From Cocos nucifera (Eukaryota > Streptophyta > Magnoliopsida > Arecales > Arecaceae), in NCBI GenBank assembly GCA_006176705.1, contig QRFJ01006006.1:1-64000 (forward strand): DNA of 64,000 nt, written 5' to 3'. Shown one piece after another: positions 57,068-64,000 of this stretch; position 1 is the first letter of the stretch; every line of letters starts with the position of its first letter. The translations under genes and the position numbers were made by a program. The notes under the pieces were generated by a model, which was not told the DNA's origin, did no database searches, and was given only the letters and a program-made list of their open reading frames with translations.

Positions 57068-58650
57068 GAACGATCGGGTCGATCCAATTGATCGAGATAA
57101 TTTCTTTCGACTGAGGGATATGAGGATTTTCCTATAGAAAGAGCTGATTACTGAAGAGGCTCTATATGATGCCAAACTTGGTCTGGCACCATCGATAGGT
57201 ACACGTAGTGCCTGTAATTTTGTCTTTTCTTTTGCTCAATTGATTTTCGATATTGATTTGACCTTGTTATTCGATTTTATAGGAATGTGCCTTCCTCTTG
57301 GGATCTTTGAGGATGAAGTCCACAAGTTCACCACTCGAAAGAGGGTGACACCTAGTGCCAGCTCATTGCACGTGCCAAAAAAAGTCGGGCAGCTGGTCCT
57401 TCTGCTGCCCCTGCTTCTGCTGATGCACCCCTAGCGGCACCTTCTGGAGCCATCGGTGTCCCTATCATCACCCTTCATGCTCCGATGGTGGCAACATCTC
57501 CTGAAGCTCCTCTAACCATCACATGGTCGAAGGAAGACATCGTCATCATCGACATACCGACTGTCACTCCCATGTCAAGAGCTCAGCCGACTATTGCTAC
57601 ATCTGCTTCATGACCAACTATGGTTCGTCACCATCTTCATCTACACCTGAGTAGATGTCGGTGCCTCCAAAATAATCATCTACTAAAAAGAATGGGAAGG
57701 CACCAATTTTCTTTGTGTCGGCTAAAAGTGATGCTTCCAGCCATGGATATACGGACTCTAAATGAGTTGATATTCAGGTCCCTGAAGGTGGTTCGACTTT
57801 TTCGGACCCCCAGTTGGTGAAGAGTTTGGTTCATGCCATTCTCCTCTCGAACGATCAGGAGTCAAGGAGGAGTCAGATCCTGGCCGACTTGTTCGGATTG
57901 TTCTACCCGACCTTCATCGAGGTAAGCTGATAATCTCCCACTATCTTCTTTTTCTCTTTTTCTTTTTTTTTTGCTAACTTGATTCATCTTTTATGAACAA
58001 TGAGCTCACCACATGGCCAAACTTGAGTTGGCTTGTTGCAGAATGACCAATCTTCGGCGTGCGTGTGCCGACTATATGTTGGCTGCAAACACCGAACGTA
58101 ATGCAATGATCCATCGGTTGGAGGAGCACGAGAAAGAAGCCACCGCCTGGGAAAATAATTTATCCGAGGAAGTCTCCCACCTCAGAGCCAAACTTGGGTC
58201 GGTAAGAGTCAAACTTGAGTCAATTTAGTCTGACCTTAAGTTGGCTCAGGTGGAGGTGATGGCCTAAAGGAGTCGTGCTAAGAAGAAAAAATGCGCGGTG
58301 ACCAAGTTGAAGAAGGACCACGATAGCTGGGCTAAGGAGGCAGAGGATTATCATCAGAAATGACAGTCTGCTGAAGAGGAGGTATCTTCAGCCAAGGTGA
58401 AGATCCAACTTTGGTGATAGGATCTTAATTGGGTGAAAGAGGTGGACATCAAGAAATTCAAGACCTCATCCGACCTGAGGATCCTGATCCTTCAAGAAAG
58501 TGAAGCTTCCTATTGGATCGGATTCGGTGATAGTCAGAATGCTGTCCAATAGCTCCTTTCCTGACCTTAACCTCAGTAGTGTCATCATCCTTGGTGCTGA
58601 AGAAGAGTAAGAGGGAGGAGACGGTGCTAAAGAAAAGGAGGAGGGAGATC
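57068..58650 (+). pseudogene. Antisense extra ORF, linker and coiled-coil part
   Basis: Broken continuation of the same gene. 57330-57620 is Pro/Ala/Thr-rich. A donor-like 'ag|gtaagc' at 57921 followed by a long pyrimidine tract and 'aatgag' (58004) suggests a short intron of about 83 bp. 58013-58228 is a coiled coil ('NAMIHRLEEHEKEATAWENN', 'EEVSHLRAKL') that continues with stops to about 58540 ('KKDHDSWAKEAEDYHQK'). Acidic tail near 58600. Confidence 0.55.
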
Positions 58651-60088
58651 ATCCATAGGCCCAGAGGATGATGGTGCTCCCATCACTATTCTTGCTTCAA
58701 CTGAACTAGTTATTTCTGTAGTTCCCGCAGCTCCAGCCGAAGGTATCTCGGATCCCTCTACACCGATGAGTTTGGCTTCTTAGTTGGCTGCTGAAGTTCC
58801 ATCAGAGAATGAGGAAGCTGCTCTGATTGAAGTCATTCCGCCGACGAATGCTACACCAACGACCAAAACTAAAGCCATTCCTGATCAACCATCGAAGCAT
58901 CCGGATCGTCGAGTAGATTTTATACTTTTATTTCAAATTTTATAAGGACCAAAGATCCATTTGTAAACTTCTTCTTCAATAATGAAAAACTTTATTTATA
59001 CTTATTTCTCATTATGTAACTTTGCTTTATGCTGTGACTGCAGATGCTTTGGTCGATTGGTTGTTGACCATCCATCCAACTTTTGACTAGCTTTTAAACC
59101 AACTTTGAATCAGATTGTTTGCTAACACTTAGTCATTTGTTAGGGTATTTATAGGTCGGGGACAAGCTAACTCTAAGTTGATTTCTAACCAACTATTAGT
59201 TGATTTTTTACCAAATAATAAGTAATCAAAACATTAAGGTGTTTGATGATCGGATTTAAGCTGACCATGGATTGATTTCTATCTGACTTTTTGGTCAATT
59301 TTTTACCATCCAACACTTGATCGATTTTCATGATGGTCGGGTGCAAGCCAAACATCCTTCAATTCGGTCATGGCCAAATTGACAAATGTTGTGTTCTTTT
59401 CTAGTCGGGGCGAACCAACTAGTCCACAACCAAAAGTTTGATGCTTTTCTTTCTTTATCATTTGTAAGAGGGTTATGTATCGATATTATTCACTAGTCGA
59501 CCAATCGACGGTTTTGTTGTAGAAAGTCGATTATACTGACGATTTGAGATATTCGATCGAAGGTGGCTGAACCATCGATTGTCGATCATCCTTCATCCAT
59601 TGGTTGTAGGATTCCACCGAACATAATATGCTGACTGTTCATTGGTTACAATATTTAATCGATAGTTGGTCAGTCGGATTCTCTTCCATTATTTTTGGGT
59701 TTGTGTCAATTTTCATTCGGTCGACTTATCCGATTTTCGATCGACTGATACATTAGTTAGCCGATCATTGTGTATGGAAGAAACATCTTTATAGAAGACT
59801 TCACAAAATTTTATTTTTTGCATTTGTCCAAAGTGTATGGAGCTGATCTCATCGATAGTATACTTTAAGATTAGCAGCATTCCACGTTCAGAGGACTTTA
59901 ATTTTGTTGAGTGTTTCAAGTCGATATGCTTCAAGTCGAAGGGTTTTTGTTACTCAATAGGGCCCTTCCTAGTTTGGGAAGAGCTTTTCTTGATCTTACG
60001 GCTTGGATACTTCCACCTTCCATAGGACTAAGTCTCTCGGGTGAATCTCTTTCGGTTTAACCCTTCTATTGTAGTATCTTATAACTCG
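58651..60088. other. Non-coding stretch between the antisense ORF and integrase
   Basis: No coding signal. Poly-A-signal-like 'aataatgaaaaac' near 58977-58990 would suit the 3' end of the antisense transcript. From about 59100 it consists of the 'gtcgattggttg / tcggtcg' vocabulary also seen at 16100-16300. Confidence 0.45.
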
Positions 60089-60940
60089 CTATTGGTAAGC
60101 AGCCATTCTGAGTTGTGCCTGTTGATGAACTTCAGGTAACAGATCTAGGTCAGCCCTCTCGCGATCTGAGTTACTTGACTCATCATACTTTTTCACTCTC
60201 ATTGATGGTAATCCAACTTCAATGGGTAACATTGCTTCCATCCCATAAGATAGGTTAAAAAAAGATTCACCCATTAGGACTCGGAGAGTGGTTCGGTAAG
60301 CCCACAGTACCAAAGGTAGTTCTTCTACCCAGAGGCCTTTGGCCTCGTTGAGCCAGGTTTTCAAACCATGGAGGATTATTTGATTCGTAACTTCCACTTT
60401 CTCATTTAATTGCGGATGGCCAATGGATGTTGACTTGTGCGCAATGTGATACATCGCACTGATGTTTTTGAAATTTTGATTATCAAACTATCGACCATTG
60501 TCGGTTATGATTACATACGGGAGTCCGAATCTATAGATAATAGATTTTCGAACAAAATCCTTCATTATATTTTTCATAATTTATGCCAAAAGTTCAGCAT
60601 CCATCCATTTTATTAAATAATCGATGGCAATGACCAAAAATCTTCTCTACCTAGATGTCGAGAGAAAAGGATCAAGTATGTCGATCCTCCATTATGCAAA
60701 TGACCATGGTGCTACAATCGATGTCAGTTGCATCGTTGGCTGCCATTGGATATTCGTATACCTTTGGTATGGTTCACATCTTCGGATAAATTCGATCGCG
60801 TCCTTATGCATTGTTGGCCAATAATATCCTTGCCGAAGGATCTTATAGGTGAGGGACTTGCCTCCCAAGTGATTTTCATAGATTTCTTCATGGACTTCTC
60901 GAAATGTGTAGTTGGCATCGAAAGGTACTAGGCACCTCAA
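60089..60940 (-). pseudogene. Gypsy integrase (H2C2 and core parts), Tat-like
   Basis: 60692-60940 is the zinc-binding part: 'FREVHEEIYENHLGGKSLTYKIL.QGYYWPTMHKDA' and 'RRCEPYQRY' (H-x-H and C-x2 present in altered form; the second Cys is Tyr). 60089-60454 is the C-terminal core: 'TSIGHPQLNEKVEVTNQIIL' with the catalytic Glu, then 'LWVEELPLVLWAYRTTLR', 'LSYGMEAMLPIEVGLPS' and a polar tail. The central core with the two Asp residues (60455-60690) is in broken frames. Inactive. Confidence 0.8.
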
Positions 60941-61276
60941 TAGCGGAAGAAAGAAAGATCACTTGTAGAGTTGTCCGTCCATTATCATATATTGAGAAGC
61001 CATCCATCTTAAGTGCTTCACATGTGATGGATCATCAGGCAAGATTCCTTCGATCAAATATTTGACAATTGGATCTATCCAACTCGATTCATCACTGATC
61101 TACAATACTTCTTCCATCCTTTCAATGCTTGGCACGTCGAGGTATTCGATGTAGGTTTGGCCAAGCTCATTAAAAGCGGTGATGGCGAGTCGAGAGAGTG
61201 TATCGGCTAGAGCATTCTCTGCTTTGGGGATGTGCGAGATGTCGAAGTATTTAAAGGTAAGAGCTTGATCTTTTAC

Positions 61277-61738
61277 CTACTTTAAATACTTTTGCATCGT
61301 TGGATCGTGAGCTTCGAAGTCACCTTTGACTTGCCTCATGATGAGCTGAGTGTCGATGAATGTTTTTAATTCTCCAACATCGAGCTTTCTGATGATTTTC
61401 AAGCCAGCTAGAAGAGTTTTATACTCAGCTTGATTGTTGGAAGCTTTGAAATTAAATTGGAGAGCGTACTCGATGACTATTCCATTGGCATTTGCCAAGA
61501 TGAGTCTTACGCTGCTTCCAAGAGCATTTGATGCACCATTGAGGTGTAACACCCAAATCGACTTATGATCGATCTCAGGGATGTTTCTTGCCGACTTATA
61601 GGTTGTTTCCTCTTGATTGGGCTTGTCATCCGAGATGGTACATTCGATAATGAAATTGGCCAAACCTTGGGCTTTCATTGATAGGCGTGGGTGATATTGG
61701 ATGTCAAATTTACTGAGCTTTATCATCCATTTTGCCAT
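61277..61738 (-). pseudogene. Tat-type gypsy RNase H (second, archaeal-like type)
   Basis: A 153-codon frame. The N-terminal 'MAKWMIKLSKFDIQYHPRLSMKAQGLANFI' is the end of the normal RT-linked RNase H. After a linker, 'WVLHLNGASNALGSS', 'NFKASNNQAEYKTLLAGL' and 'FIDTQLIMRQVKGDFEAHDP' give the extra RNase H typical of the Tat group. The first catalytic Asp (usually V-D-G) is Asn; the Glu and the later Asp are kept. Confidence 0.82.
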
Positions 61739-62071
61739 TCTACCTGAGGTATCTGATCGATGCAGGATCGACTTCAGAAGTTGGTCGGTTAAGACATAAA
61801 CTGTATGGACTTGGAAGTAAGGCCAAAGCTATTGTGCCAAAATGATCAAGGCATAGATCATTTTCTCCACCTTTGAATATCGGGTTTCAACATTATGAAG
61901 GACTTTGCTTGCATAATAGATGGGCTGCTGTACTCAACTTTCATCCTCTCTAACTAGAATCGAACTAACAGCTTCATCGGATGTGGTCAGGTATAAATAT
62001 AGAGGTTCTCCATCCATCAATTTTATGAGCAATGAAGGAGTCATCAGGTATTTCTTTAGCTCTTCAAAAGA

Positions 62072-62639
62072 TTATCGACATTCATCAGTCCTTGAGAAAT
62101 CTTTAGTCTGCCATAGAGTTTTAAAGAGAAAGAGACATCTTTCAGCAGACTTAGAGATGAACCGACTAAGTACAGTGATTCTTTCGTTGAGCTGTTGCAC
62201 CTCTTTCTTCGAAGTTGGATATTTCATATCAATAATTGCCTTTATTTTTTTAGAATTTACGTTGATTCCTCTATGTGAAATAAGAAAACTAAGAAACTTC
62301 CTAGCCATCACTCCGAAGGCACATTTGGTCGAATTTAGCTTCATCTGATGTTGTCGAAGTATGTCAAAAGCCTCTTCTAAGTCTCGAACATGGTCCTAAC
62401 TTTGGATGCTTTTTACCAGCATGTCATCAACATATACATCCATATTTTGTCCAATTTATGGCTTGAAAATTCTATTCATCAATCGTTGGTAGGTTGCTCC
62501 TACATTTTTGAGTCCAAATGGCATGATTTTATAACAATAGATCCCTTTGTCGATGATGAAGGTAGTATGCTCTTCGTCTTTGGATGCCATTCAGATCTGG
62601 TTATAGCCCACAAAAGCATCCATAAAGCTTAGGTGTCGA
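62072..62639 (-). pseudogene. Gypsy reverse transcriptase, Tat-like, truncated
   Basis: 62072-62344 is the thumb/connection ('MKLNSTKCAFGVMARKFLSFLISHRGI', 'KEVQQLNERITVLSRFI'). Further right, in broken frames, the palm reads 'IDKGIYCYKIMPFGLKN', 'ATYQRLMNRIF' and YVDDMLVKS (about 62440-62412), with 'FMDAFVGYNQI' at the right edge (about 62630-62600). Beyond 62640 it is replaced by LTR F. 61740-62070 is the connection and first RNase H in broken frames. Confidence 0.82.
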
Positions 62640-64000
62640 TGTTTCTATTAGATATATGTGCCCTAGAAGCTAGAATTGGCTGACACTTGTAATACACTTC
62701 TAGGGGTAAAATTATAATTTTGACTAATATGAATAAAATGGATTATTTTCTATCACATATGTGTATTTAGTGTCTGTGATACATCCTTTGAGTTAATGGT
62801 AATGATAATTCATATTTTTCAAGAGTTGAAAATTTAAGACATGAATAATCATTATTAACTCATAAATTGCTTCCGACCATAGGATCATCACGAGGATGGT
62901 GATTGATCCGAAAGGTTGGTGTACAATCGCTTCTCTTTAGTAGATGAGTCTTGAGTCTATGGTGTGGAGACATCAGAGCGAGAGTACAGATACTCGTTAG
63001 AGAACGAGGGCACTGAGCGTGACCACCTCGAGTAGTCATTAGGGAGTCTACCTTCTCGTCAATGACTGACTCGATGCTGCAGTAGTGTGTCTGGTTCTTT
63101 GATCTGAGGTGCATCGGCAGTTCACCTTGAGGGTGTTATAGTTTCACTACACCATTACTCGGTCTCCTAGCCATATGGAACCTTGAGGTGTATGTTGGCT
63201 ATAGCATGTTCATTGTAGGAACTGGATGGCATCAAGATGGAATCTATCTACCTCGGTGGTAGAGGAGCAGCCCTATGATGATCATGAGAATCAAGTCCTG
63301 AAATCCATGGCCATGGTAGAGTGAAATAATAGAAAGAGTTTCTATTTAGATTTTCACATCGGACTCAAATCGAATGATTACATCATATGACAGAGACTAG
63401 GGTTTGACGAGTTTACCTTAACCCTAATCTGATCGGGGCTCAAGATAGAAGAACTGAATCACATAGGTAGCTGCACCAAGAGGTTCACATTCAGCTCTGA
63501 TGGGTTGCCACCATATACTGCTAGGTGTCACTGGTGGATTTTGGGAGCAATTAGAATGATTTAGATGATCGATCATTCTAGCTGTTCGAATCAGAAGAGT
63601 TCTGATCCATCGAAAGAAGTTTCGATGATGTCGATGATAGAGATCATGACATATCCCATTACCATACAGAACTGAACCTAACTGGGTCACACAAACAAGG
63701 GTTTGAATCTGGTGATCATCAATTGAACTGATCCAGTTCAATTGATCTGAATGAGATTCAATTAGGTTCAAGAAAATCGTGCTAGCACTCGATTGAACCT
63801 AACGTTCTTCTTTTACTATCATAAATAAGTTGTCCTGTCTGAGCCAAAGGAGTTTGTGCTCAATTAGAGGCCTTCATATGGTCTGATTGGAGGTTGTCCA
63901 AGTCAGAAAAGGTTGTCTTATTTTGTAAGACATTACCTGCCATTTTTGGTCACCTGCCATTTCTTGTTCTTTGACTTTGGTCAAAAGTCTACCTTTGACT
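62640..64000 (+). repeat. Angela-like LTR (copy F), runs off the window
   Basis: From 'attagatatatgtgccctag' onward it follows LTR B and D closely; the expected start TGTTAG appears as TGTTTCTATTAG, so the first bases are rearranged or the boundary is a few bases off. It contains the same GTCAA-rich segment at the very end of the window. Whether it is a solo LTR or the 5' LTR of a + strand element cannot be told. Confidence 0.85.

Larger units (their letters stand above)
56166..62639 (-). mobile_element. Tat-lineage gypsy element with an antisense extra ORF (partial)
   Basis: Minus-strand RT, RNase H and integrase run from 62639 to 60089. Downstream of integrase is ~1.4 kb of non-coding DNA, then coding-like sequence on the opposite strand (56531-58540). 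Extra antisense ORFs between integrase and the 3' LTR are known in plant Tat-group elements such as Grande. LTRs are not recognised in the window. The RT was cut by LTR F at 62640. Confidence 0.75.

Noticed and set aside
1..64000. tRNA, rRNA or small RNA genes and endogenous pararetrovirus sequence
   Set aside because: I saw no cloverleaf-type A/B box pair, no ribosomal sequence, and no movement/coat-RT arrangement; the tRNA-like words are retrotransposon primer sites. A computed scan (tRNAscan-SE, Infernal) could still find short RNAs.

Overview
This window looks like the repeat-rich, AT-rich genome of a flowering plant, probably a monocot and perhaps a palm; the species is an inference. Nearly all recognisable coding sequence is decayed Ty1/copia and Ty3/gypsy LTR retrotransposon gag-pol. 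There is no bacterial-style operon, no CRISPR array, and no RNA gene that I could see. The only convincing host genes are two copies of a 69-residue protein of unknown function, at 17400 and 41354.

Layout. 1-15378: a head-to-tail chain of Angela/Tork-like copia sequence on the + strand, arranged as internal A, LTR, internal B, LTR, RT/RNase H piece C, LTR. The first ~7.5 kb is riddled with single-base indels and may be a poorly corrected assembly patch. 15379-16800: no gene, with a 30-bp minisatellite. 16800-17960: small gene copy 1 with its promoter. 18660-22369: a short minus-strand copia element with two ~1.05-kb LTRs, a tRNA-iMet-type primer site and only gag inside. 22680-25555: minus-strand Tat-like gypsy gag, protease and partial RT. 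25556-38620: a minus-strand SIRE-like copia element split by an Athila-like gypsy element (about 27450-35864). 38638-38850: a tandem repeat, followed by gene-free DNA. 40775-42530: small gene copy 2, carrying a poly-A retroposon in its 3' flank. 43963-45676: an old Angela-family LTR. 45677-56095: the best-preserved element in the window, a complete minus-strand Angela-like copia (element D) with two ~2.29-kb LTRs, PBS, PPT, gag, protease, integrase, RT and RNase H, broken by several small lesions. 56165-62639: a Tat-like gypsy with pol on the minus strand and an additional ORF on the + strand behind its own TATA box. 62640-64000: the start of another Angela LTR, which cut that gypsy RT and runs off the window.

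How the parts relate. The two small-gene copies are a segmental duplication now about 24 kb apart, with retrotransposons filling the gap. Their proteins differ at three residues while introns are absent and flanks differ by many indels, which suggests selection. The Angela-family LTRs share a promoter architecture: a dense cluster of TTGAC (W-box-like) cores, a 25-nt hairpin and a TATA box.

I did not find a clearly new biological system. The observations most worth following are the antisense extra ORF with its own promoter in the Tat element, the W-box cluster and covarying hairpin in the Angela U3, the identical UAG stop between integrase and RT in separate copies, and the likely assembly artefact at the left end.
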